The notes beneath the pieces are model-generated. The model was not told the origin of the DNA and did not search any database. It saw only the letters and a program-made list of their open reading frames with translations. Position numbers and translations under genes: made by a program. Shown one piece after another: positions 25,401 through 34,465 of a stretch of 64,000 nucleotides of DNA (positions are counted from its first letter, which is position 1; every line of letters starts with the position of its first letter). Origin of the DNA: Rhizophlyctis rosea (Eukaryota; Chytridiomycota; Chytridiomycetes; Rhizophlyctidales; Rhizophlyctidaceae); NCBI GenBank assembly GCA_027596075.1, contig JADGJC010000011.1:1-64000 (forward strand). Reading direction: 5' to 3'.

Positions 25401-27511
25401 AGAACGGTCGGTGGGATGCCAAGAAGATGGAAACCGCAGTGGAGGAATTTCGAGTGGTGGAAGCGACGTCCTCTTCTCTTGAACCTTTCATTATTCCCGC
25501 ATGGATTCTTGACTCGAGCGCTACGGAAACCATGGCACGGAGTAAAAATGTTCCGGTGGTGAGGAGGAAGGTTGAAGCACCCAAAAGTGTTGCACGGGTG
25601 GAGGTAAAACCTGACATCAAGATGTACGTGGTGAAGAAGAACCTCCGTGCGGCATCGGTTCGTAAGGGTGTTGTGGAGTATGTAACGGAGAAGAACAGAA
25701 GATGGGAGCCTGTGGCGGAGTCGGTGGAGGATGAGATTGTGTTGGATGCTCCCGAATCTGCAGCGGTAAAGGACGGAAATGGGGCTGCACAGGTGGTCAC
25801 TAAGGCGAAGCAACAAGCATCCCCGCCTCGCGTCCCACCTCATATCAGACACTACGTCGTACGCAAAAACCTCCGTGCACCGGTTCGTCAGCGGGTAATC
25901 AAGTATGTGGTGGAGAAGAACGCGCGGTGGGATCAAGTTGAGAAGGCAGGCGAGGAAGTTAAGGAGGAAGTTGTGGGTGGAAGTGTTGAGGCTGCACCAA
26001 CTGCAACAAACCTCGCCAAACCCACACCATCTCCTCGTCCTGTCCCACCGCACATCCGCCACTACGTCGTAAGGAAGAACATCCACACCGCGCCCGTTCC
26101 AGCACGGATCAAGGACTTCGTCGTTGCGCAAAACGCCCGGTGGCGTAAGGCTGCTAAAATATCTGCACCCGTCCCACAGCGGCACCAAATCCCAGAACTC
26201 TCCTACTCCTCCATCTCCACCCCTTCCGAATCTCAACCCGCCATTGAACCAGTATGGCAAGACGCCGTTCAGCGGATGCAGGAGAGCGTTATCCCAAAGT
26301 GGGTGTTGGAGCAGGTTAGGACGATGGTTGGGGAGCATGATATTGAGGGAATGCGGTTTGTTGTGGAGATTGGGGATGTGAGGGTTGAGAGGGTTGATGC
26401 TGGGGCGGATGTTGAGGGGAGGGATGGTGTGAAGGCGGTGGGGATTGAGGAGAAGGGGAAGGTGGATGTTGCTGTGATGGAAGTGGGGGAAGTTGTGGAG
26501 GAGAAGAGGGAGGTTGCGAGTGATGTAACGGCAGATCAAACGGTTTCTTTGAGTCAGGTTGCTTCAGAAACACCCATCAGTACACGATTTTTGCGAGAAG
26601 CTGTTGCTGCCTCAGTCAAGCCGGACGTCGTGTCGGAAGGGTGGATGCAACAGGAGTTGTCATCATTGCTCGGTGCACGCGTTGCCAAACCCGTTTCACC
26701 TACCCGTTCTACGTCGAAACCGTTGAAGCCGTTCCCACAACCTCCTGTCCAACAACCGGCCATTCTTCCTCTGAATATCACCACTCATCCTATCACAACG
26801 CCTCATCTCGTGCACCCAACCCCTACATTCTCCCTCATCCCTTTCACCGCCCAAACGGTCCTGATGCCTCTGCCGCAAACGGTGCCCACCCACCTCGCAC
26901 TTATCGACACTCACATTGCAGCAGCTACACGGGCGGAAATCAACGCCAGTCACCAGACGGTGCAGACGCCTCCGGTTTCATTGCAACAAGGGATTGTCAA
27001 CATCGTGTCAAGGAGTGTTCCTTCACGCAAGATGAACACGCCCTTCTCTAGCGCGGTGTCGAATGTGTCGGTTGTGAGGAGGTCAGTTCCTGCTGGTGTC
27101 AAGAAAGCCCTTCCGAAATCCACGCCCGCAAGTGCAAACCAGGGTACACCCGCCATAACGACCCCACTCACCATGAAACCCCTCATCCCATCCGCCCCTC
27201 TCAAACCCTCTTTGCCCGCACCCACACCTCCACCAACAATAACAACAACGCCAACCACACCAACACCCCATAACCACAACGTCTCCCTCTCCCTCTTCTC
27301 CACCCGCCTAAACTTCAACCTGACCCTCCACCCGCACCAAAACGGTATGTCCGCCACCCCGCAGCAGCAGCGGTGGACACAGCGCCTAGTGCCCGGGCAG
27401 AAGAGTGAATTGGAGCTTTTGGCTGGGAAGTGGGGCCGGAAGGTTGATGTGAAGGTTGGGGGTACGTCGTGGAAGGTTGGGGTTGATGTGAAGGTGTTTA
27501 GTAAGATGTAG
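22401..27511 (+). CDS. YVV-KN-RWD repeat protein with SANT/Myb-like domain; probable mitochondrial presequence
   Basis: Two exons, 22401-22470 and 22536-27511, give 1681 residues. The intron has a TACTAAC branch site and CTCAAG acceptor. Splicing replaces a false start at 22481 and gives MSRQLSRGYATAAGGFPSSK, which looks like a mitochondrial presequence. Residues 24-90 (RNWDKLSIPQKNQQIGESWR, SPEQKADYMPR) weakly resemble an HMG-box-like helical segment. A SANT/Myb-like domain lies at about 733-780 (RKWLREDLDLLVELRSWGLE; WEEVARCLPGRG). Seven copies (six full, one half) of a roughly 33-residue repeat lie between residues 412 and 1227. A second short motif, hydrophobic-P-x-W-hydrophobic, occurs seven times (residues 326, 356, 541, 575, 619, 1009, 1275). 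A 12-residue triplicate is at about 858-893. Linkers are Pro/Thr- or Glu-rich. I do not recognise the family. A mitochondrial nucleic-acid-binding role is only a guess. Confidence 0.85.
23699..26146 (+). repeat. Protein repeat array: consensus (K/H)(M/H)YVV(K/R)KN...YVVEKN.RWD
   Basis: Copies within the gene, by nucleotide and residue: 23699-23797 (412-444), 24368-24412 (half copy, 635-649), 24512-24613 (683-716), 25319-25417 (952-984), 25607-25708 (1048-1081), 25835-25933 (1124-1156), 26045-26146 (1194-1227). Each full copy has two similar halves, KMYVVKKN or RHYVVRKN and then YVVEKN-x-RWD, joined by a basic linker such as LHAAPIPSRIVK. The copies differ at the DNA level, so the array is old and kept by selection on protein. 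The doubled YVVxKN core suggests an ancestral half-repeat duplication. Confidence 0.9.
25052..25159 (+). repeat. Three tandem 36-bp (12-residue) repeats
   Basis: Inside the repeat protein, three successive units read VVQVTDAVAPSA, VIRVDEAVSPRA and VIAVDEAVRADS. The unit is 36 bases and keeps the frame. The second and third units share VDEAV exactly. This is a recent-looking local expansion within a disordered linker. Confidence 0.85.
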
Positions 27512-29400
27512 GGATGCACTTTGCCTTCGTGGGTTTTTGGGGGGAATGGGATGCATTGGAGACTTGTTTTACGGTAGAGAGGCGATAGAGTGTTTGGGTA
27601 TGATTGGTGTTTTTGTTTTTGGTACCTTGGAAGTGATATGGTGGGGAAATACATTGTTCATTCTCCTTGAAGCTTTTGAGAGTTTTGTCTTCTTTTTCTG
27701 TTCGTTTTTTGTTGTTTATTTTGGTTGGCCGATTGGTGCAGGACTTTCAATTTGCCTGTCGGGAAGCATCGATTCCCTACAAACTTAACAAACACGTTTC
27801 GCGCGTTGTGGCTAATTGATTAATACAATACATCCAGATCATCATATTGTTTCTGATGGGCAATGAGAATCTGACGAGCGCTGACTCTGCTGTAATGATA
27901 ACGATGAGCAATGCCAAGTTGCTCATTAGCAGTCTGCATGCTTTTCTTTTCGTGTGAAGCCTAGAGAGTCTATCTATCTCTACGTCGTACGTGCTTTCTT
28001 CAGCTGTCCGATCTGTATGTCAGCTCCTCCGAACTGGCTCTTGGAAATGAGGAGCTATGAAATCCGGGACACCGACACGTCTCGGACCTCTCCGTAACGG
28101 ATGGCCAGCGCGTGTTTCGACAGGGTCAACAGCTTATCACGTTTTGGACAATGTTGACCAATGACAACACAGATACACTTTCTGCATGGACAAGGGGTGT
28201 TTTGGGTCAGAAATAACGGCATTCGCCTAGGAACATCGCCGTACCGCTGTTTGTCATTAGTATTACGGGTATTTCTTTATTCGGATTTGTGGCATCGAGC
28301 GCGGAATCTCGGTGGGCGCCGCCTTTTGCACGATCCACAACTGGCATCCAGTGCCATCCACGATGTCATCGATTTGCGCCTCGCCCTTCTTTCATTTTGT
28401 GACTTGGTGGCTTGTGGAGGTTTATTCAACTTTTTTGTTTGGTGTTGGTACAGAGAGCGGACCTGTCCATCAGACTCCATCTGTCCATGCGCATGTGACA
28501 GTGGGATGCATGCATGCAGCAGGTGTGTTGCGGCACCCTGTTGGGGCTCCGATGTGGCTGACGGCCGCCCCCTCATTGCCTTTCATGCTCCATTTGACCA
28601 TATCCCTTCCCAAACTTTGTCACTCCCAGTTGATGGGCTGGTGGCCCAGTTTTCATTCCCCATTTTAATGAAAGTGAGTGGTGCTGCAGCGAAAAGGGGG
28701 CACATGCTGCCGCCATGTCGGGTTGGTCACTGGGTGACTCTCATCATGGATTGACCCAAATGATCGCTTACAACTTGCATACAACTGTGCACCCGTCCAC
28801 GATGCTGCACCACCAACAAGAATAACAACAACACTGTCAACACACTGTCAACCCATTATTGATCCACCCGCATCATCATGAAAATGGATCATCGTGAGTG
28901 GACAAAGTGTATGAGATTCATGCAGAACAACACACCACGCGCATTCTGCATTATCTTCTATATTGCGGCCAGCTGACATCCCCCCTTCCCACCCACCCTT
29001 GTAAGTTGTTTCCCTCCTTTCCGAAGGATCTCATCATAATCATTGGCTTCTTTGCCTCCAAAACCTTCTTAGTTTGATTTTATTTCACATCCGCTAGCGC
29101 AAAAGGGTCTTCGCAAGTGTTTTCACCTCATTGAATTTTCTCACCTATACCTGAAATACCCAGCTAGCAAGATGTAAGTTGACATCTGTCAGGAGTGATG
29201 GAAAAGTCCAGAGGGGGCGTTAGGAAGGGGTCTTGGTAGACGCGTCGACAAGGTGGGAGGAGTGTGGGAACAGGGCAAGGGCACAATAACCTGGTATCGA
29301 CGCTTTCCCATGCTCCCACATCGTGGAGTAAATAAATAAACAGACCATATTTTCATTGGACGGAACGCTAACAATTTGAACTACGCGTTTCCCATATAGA
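27512..29400. other. Long intergenic and upstream region of the PH-domain gene
   Basis: About 1.9 kb. It holds the 3' flank of the repeat gene (T-rich near 27670-27730), an E2F-like site at 27796-27813, and the promoter and 5' UTR of the PH gene. A 5'-UTR intron is likely at 29174-29399 (GTAAGT donor, CGCTAAC branch, ATAG acceptor one base before the ATG). A 197-codon frame at 28161-28754 is Cys- and Trp-rich without family resemblance and is probably chance. Confidence 0.5.
27796..27813 (+). promoter_or_regulatory. 18-bp motif with E2F-like core, copy 1
   Basis: GTTTCGCGCGTTGTGGCT occurs here and again, identical over 18 bases, at 36428-36445. It contains TTTCGCGC, the E2F-type consensus. 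Which gene this copy would serve is unclear: it is 285 bases after the repeat gene and 1.6 kb before the PH gene. Confidence 0.35.
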
Positions 29401-32400
29401 ATGACAACCGAGACTCCTGCTGCCGCACCTTTGGAGCCATCAGCCGCTCCTGCGGAGGTATGTGTGATGTTAACACCCTTTAGGAAGAATTTGTATTTGA
29501 CGCTCATCACCCAATCACGCGTCTTATAGGCTGCCATCGCTACCACTGCTGAAGCCCCTGCCCCCGCCGCTACTGAGGCTCCTGCTTCCGCGCCTGCTGA
29601 GGCTCCCGCAGCTGTTGCCGAAATTCCTGCTGTTGTTGAAGTTACCACAGCCGCTGCCCCAGAGGTAAGAACGATCTTGTCCCCACAATGTGCGAAAATC
29701 ATAGAGGACTAGGAATCAAGTACTCCTACGGTCCTTCGGCAGCAGCCTAACACACATGTTGTCCCACTAGGCCGTCATCGCAGTCATCCCAGAAGCAGCT
29801 CCCGCTCCCGTCGTTTCGGAACCTACCCCCGCACCAGTGGAAGAGAAGAAGGACGATGTTGCGGAAGTGAAGGCGGAGGAGGCGAAGGAGGAAACCGCCG
29901 CCGCGGCAGAGGAGACTAGGGAAATCGTAACGGGAGAAGAGTTGCCCGCGGCTGAAGCCGGAGCCGCTGCCGCCGCCGGTGCAGCCGTTGCCGTTGAGGA
30001 GCCTGCTGAAGTCATTGAGCCCATCACCAGCGGATTCCTCAAAAAGTCCAACATCTTCGGTTTGGGAGGTTCCAACCGGTATTACGTTCTGGCAACTGAA
30101 CCCACTCCTTTGGAGAAATTGGTATGCTTGTGCCATCCCTTTATCTGAGATTCGGTTTTGAGACAGCAATTCTAACTATCAATTGATCGCTATCGAATTT
30201 TCAAGACTCTCGTGCACAAGCGCAACCCCACCAAGACCCGCGACATTGCGACTGCAGCTGCCACCGGAAAGGGAGTTTTGTTGGCGTACAAGACCAAGAC
30301 CAATTTGGAACTCCCCGTAAGTCATATTTGAAGCTCGTGCAATACGCGATTGCTAGGTATTGACACAAAGTAATATCCATTAGATTGCCATCATCAACCT
30401 GCATTCCATCGAGTCCATTTCCGCCCCTCGCGGTGACTCCTTCAATGTGAAGATCTCCGGAAAGCAATACACGTTCAGCGCGCCAACTGCAAAGGCTGCC
30501 AAGCAGTGGGTCAAGACGCTCGGCGATGTCCAGGAGGAAGTCAAGGAGGCTAAGGTCGCCGATACTGAGGAGTACAAGGCTGCTTACCAGAAGATCTGTA
30601 AGTTTAGCTAAAGACAATGGCTAGATTGATTGTCTATAGCGAGACGTTGTCATGCATGCTAATGATGATGTACAATAGCCGCAGGAGCGGCCTTCCCCGC
30701 CACGAAGCCCGCAGCAGAAGTTGCTGCTTCTGATGACAACGTTTTGAGTGATGAAGAGCCCACTCCTACGACGGTACCGGTTGGCACCACCGAGAAGTTG
30801 AGGAGGCGCTTGGTAAGGGCAACTCATCAATATCCTATTATTGAATTCACATACTGATGACAATTCCGCCAATTTAATAGACCTCCTTCCTTCCCAAGCC
30901 TGCTGCACCTGCCGCTGCTGCTCCCGCCACAACCGAGCCTGAAGCTCCTGCTGCGGAGCCCGTTGCTGAGACTCAGGCGAAGGAACCTGCTGCTGAGGCT
31001 GAGGCTGTCGCCGAAGAGAAAGCTCACGAAGCTCCCGTTGCAACCGAAGTTGCCGCGCCGGTTCCAGAACCGGAGGTCAAGCCTGAGGAGCCTGCTGCCA
31101 AGGTGTGTGACGTGTAGAATACAAGTGTGATCATGTTTGCAAAACCTAACACCCGAATGATACCAGCCCGCGGAGACCACCACCTCGACCCCGCAGAAGC
31201 GGTTCTCCTTCGCTGTTCCTTCCTTCTTCAGGACTAAGGTATGATTTTCCATCTTTCACAAAGGATTTTGCTGCATAATGGAAACTTATCCTATATGCCG
31301 CGTCTTCCAGTCCCAATCCGCCCTCGTCCCCGAGAAGAAGGACGACGTTCCTGAAGCCCCGAAGGACGTCGCTGAGCCTCCCGCTCCCGAGGTTGCTGCA
31401 CCCGAGGCCGCGGAAGCCAAAACGGAAGAAACTGCTGCCCCCGCTGTTGTTGAGACCCCGGCGGTGGAAGAGCCGAAGGTTGAGGAAGCCAAGAAGGAGG
31501 AAGCTAAGGTTGAGGAGCCCGTCGCGGCTGAGGCTGCGGCTGCGGAACCGGCAGCTGCTCCTGCTGAGGTGAGTTACAGCCTGCCAATCGACGGTTGTCG
31601 CAAACATTTACTAAGTCATGATTATGTAGGCGGTTGCGGAGACCACCGAAACTCCCTTAGAGCCCGCTGCTCCGGCTGCCGCTTCTCCTTCTAAGGAAGA
31701 AAAGAAGGACTTCTTTGGTTTCATCAAGAAGAAGGTAAATCAATGATGAGTACGTTCATGGGGAAATGATTTTCATATGAAAATTCTTGTATAAAGGCTA
31801 CTGTCTATGTGAACAAGGCCAAGGAATACGCACCCAAGCCCCCCGCGGCGCCAGAGAAGAAGCCTGTTGCTGAGACGAAGGCGGAGGAGGAGCCTGTGGC
31901 TGAGAGGAAGATTGAGGAGCCCGTCGCCGAGACCAAAGTGGAGGAGCCTGTGGTCGAAAAGCAAGAGGAAGCAGTGGCTTCCTTCGTTCCATTGGAAGTC
32001 GAGCCTGCCGTTGCCGCAGGCATCGTCGCTACCACTGAGACTCCGGCCGCACCTGTGGCTGACGAAACCAAGCCGGCTGAGGCTGAGGAAGTCAAGGCCG
32101 CGGAGACTGCCCCGGCTGCTCCTGCATCCCCTACGGAGGAGCTGAAGAAGAAGGAGAAGAAAAACAGGTTCAGCAACTTCTTTAACTCGTTCACGTGAGT
32201 AGTTACTTTCTGATGTGTATCATGTGCAACCCGTGGCTGATCCGCATCTTTACATGCATGATAGCCAAAAGAGCTTCGCCAAGGAGAAGGCGGCTGCTTC
32301 CACCGCCAGTTCCTCCCCATCCGCCACGCTCGTCGACCCCGAGCCCGCCGCCGAGACGAAGGAGGTCGAGGAGCCCAAAGCTGAGGAGGCGAAGGTCGAA

Positions 32401-32669
32401 GAGCCCAAGGCCGAAGTCGCTGCTGGGGACTCCATCGCCGAGGCTGTTGTTGCTGCGGCGGAGAAGGTAAGGGTTGCAGTGCAGAAAGCAATTCGTGTTT
32501 AGGTGGACTCACCGAGTATGATCAGGTCTCCGCTGAGGAAGACCACAAGGCGGAGGAGAAGGAGAAGGCGATCGAGCACCAAAAGGAGGCCGCCGCCGCC
32601 GAAATCCTCGAGGGAGAGACCACACCCGCCGTTCCCGCCGCCGCGCCCGCCACCGAAGTGACGGCATAA
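29401..32669 (+). CDS. PH-domain protein with long Ala/Glu/Pro-rich regions
   Basis: Thirteen exons: 29401-29457, 29530-29664, 29771-30121, 30206-30316, 30384-30597, 30679-30812, 30881-31102, 31167-31238, 31311-31568, 31630-31734, 31797-32194, 32265-32466 and 32526-32669. All have GT..AG borders and add up to an open 800-residue protein. Residues about 148-285 form a pleckstrin-homology domain: SGFLKKSNIFGLGGSNRYYV, GVLLAYKTKTNLELP, and the closing helix AAKAAKQWVKTLGDVQEEVK. It resembles the fungal Meu6-like PH proteins. The rest is low-complexity A/E/P/V with short basic-aromatic islands (RLTSFLPKP, KRFSFAVPSFFRTK, KDFFGFIKKK, NRFSNFFNSF) at intervals. Those islands could bind membrane or protein partners. 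PH domains usually bind phosphoinositides; that role is inferred. Repeated EEPKVEEAK-type tracts make homology elsewhere unreliable. Confidence 0.85.
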
Positions 32670-33295
32670 GCATATCCCTCCTCCTCCCATCTTCCCACCC
32701 ACCCCTCCTCCCCACCTACATCCCCCATTCCTCTTCCTTTCCATCCCGTACAACCTACACCAAAAAACCCACCTACAGCAGTACAACAGCAGTCTAGAGA
32801 CGTCTTTACGAGGGGTGAAAGGGGCCGCATGATGTAGCATGATTTGGTCAAGTCTTCAATACCTCTTTTTCTTTCTTTGTTTTCTTCTTCTTTTTTGTTT
32901 TTTTCGAAAAATTTGCTATACCTTAGTTTGAGCGGAGTAACAGTAGTTTGTAGTGATCCGCTTTTTTTTTGATTTTTTCTGCTTCTTTTTACCCCGCTTT
33001 GTTTTGTGGGTTTAAGCGGATACCCCACCCCCTTTGAGAGTGGTATGTAAATCATGGTAATACGTATAAATTTCTTGAAAGCTTGCAATGATGGTGGGTT
33101 TTGTGAATGGCGTTGTGCAGAACGGAATTGTATGAATGGCAACGCTGGTTCCAGCCTGGATCTGGCTGCTGCGCAATTCATCAGGGCAGTGCGCCTGCGA
33201 CCTCCCACCCGCACCCAAGCATCATCACTCCAAACGTCAGTATTCGAGATTGAAAACGCAGGCTATAGGCGCCCACAACATACAAAGCTATTATA
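32670..33295. other. Intergenic region, T-rich 3' flank
   Basis: It follows the PH gene stop. There are C-rich then strongly T-rich tracts (32860-33010), probably 3' UTR and polyadenylation region. No gene was recognised before 33296. Confidence 0.5.
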
Positions 33296-34391
33296 ATGCC
33301 CCCCTCCCATCTGATATCCGATATAATCACCCTCATTTTCGCCAACTCCGTCATCTCAATTCCGGACCTCCTCGTCTGCGAACGCGTCTCAAAAAGCTGG
33401 CAAGCGCTCATCCACCATAACCAAGTCTCAATATGGAAGCAAAAGCTCCTCGATGCCCTCCCCAATACCCAGATCCCACAATCGCTGAAAAATGAGATAT
33501 GGCGTGATATATCTTTGACATACGCAAAACGGTCTCGGCGGTTCGCCAATGGTGGACTCCGTCACGATATTCTGAAGGGTCTGTACGCAATGGGACATTC
33601 CCACATTTCCCATTTCGAAGAAACCTCTCTTTCCCACCTCCTCACTCGCCAGAATATAATTTATACACACCCAAATATCGATCTCACCGCCTCCATTCTC
33701 CTCTCATCACTTGCACACCTCGACCTATCCAACCCAACACCCCAAACACTCATCCTCACACCGTTCCGAGAACGTGCACGTATCATCATGACACATATGC
33801 TAGAAGATATGACCAGAGACATCCCCTTCACCTCTCAATTAGTGCTCCGAGATGTGTTGCGCCGTGGGGTACATGTAACTGGACAGACTGTGGTCGGAAC
33901 TCCCGGGACCATTTTGGAATTAATCAGGAGGAGGCGCTTTGATGTGAATGGTGTGCGGATGTTGATTGTGGATTCTGTCGATGATATGTTGGATCAATCT
34001 GGGTTGGGTGAGTATTGTGTTCGGGTCAGAAGGTACGTTCTTCATCGTCCATACGCATGAAGGAAAATCGGGTAAGAATCAAATTTTGACGCATCTCACT
34101 AACCCCTCTTTGTTTTCCCTACCATTATGTGGCAAATTGCCCGTTTGGGAATCAGCTGTCTGCCACAGGATTGTCAAACGGTGTTGTTTGCTATGTGGTA
34201 TTCGGACAAGTTGCTTGATGGTTTTGCCAGTAAAATGGGATCGGACTGGTGTAAGGTCAAGGCGCCCAGAGACCACTACATATAACGTCCTGGCCCCCGG
34301 TGAATGGTCCGACTGGAGGCCCTGCTTCATCATTGAAGGGTATACTTGGGGGCCAAATTCAAACCTCAAGCACCCATCGGCAAAGGGCTGA
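33296..34391 (+). pseudogene. F-box joined to a degenerate Dbp5/DDX19-like helicase; frame-broken
   Basis: Exon 1 (33296-34032) begins MPPSHLISDIITLIFANS, an F-box-like segment (LLVCERVSKSWQALIHH). A region that tracks Dbp5/DDX19 motif by motif follows. GLYAMGH matches the family's YAMGF. PFRERA (about residue 174) stands where PTRELA would be. TVVGTPGTILEL (G201) keeps motif Ib. MLIVDSVDDML has D226-S-V-D229 in place of DEAD. The Walker A loop is replaced by YTHPNIDLT (123-131) with no GKT. Exon 2 starts at 34156 (LPQDCQTVLFAMWYSDKLLD), with AMW where SAT is expected. The frame then breaks near 34261-34264: KVK continues as RPETTTYNVLAPGEWS only after skipping one base. ATPase activity is very unlikely. 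It could be a pseudogene, or a real adaptor with a sequencing error. The end is approximate. Confidence 0.65.
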
Positions 34392-34465
34392 GGTATACCA
34401 ATTAATTCAATGTCTTGACCTATGGTGGGAACATTGTAGATCCCAAACAGTTTTGCAAAATAGTA

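Noticed and set aside
23699..26146. CRISPR-like or transposon-derived repeats
   Set aside because: Copies are unevenly spaced, in frame, and conserved only at the protein level.
25373..26539. 388-codon open frame on the minus strand
   Set aside because: Antisense to the repeat protein. It stays open because the repeated coding sequence has the same codon bias, and its translation has no domain pattern.
28161..28754. 197-codon plus-strand frame
   Set aside because: No recognisable motif, odd Cys/His/Trp composition, and it lies in the likely promoter of the PH gene.
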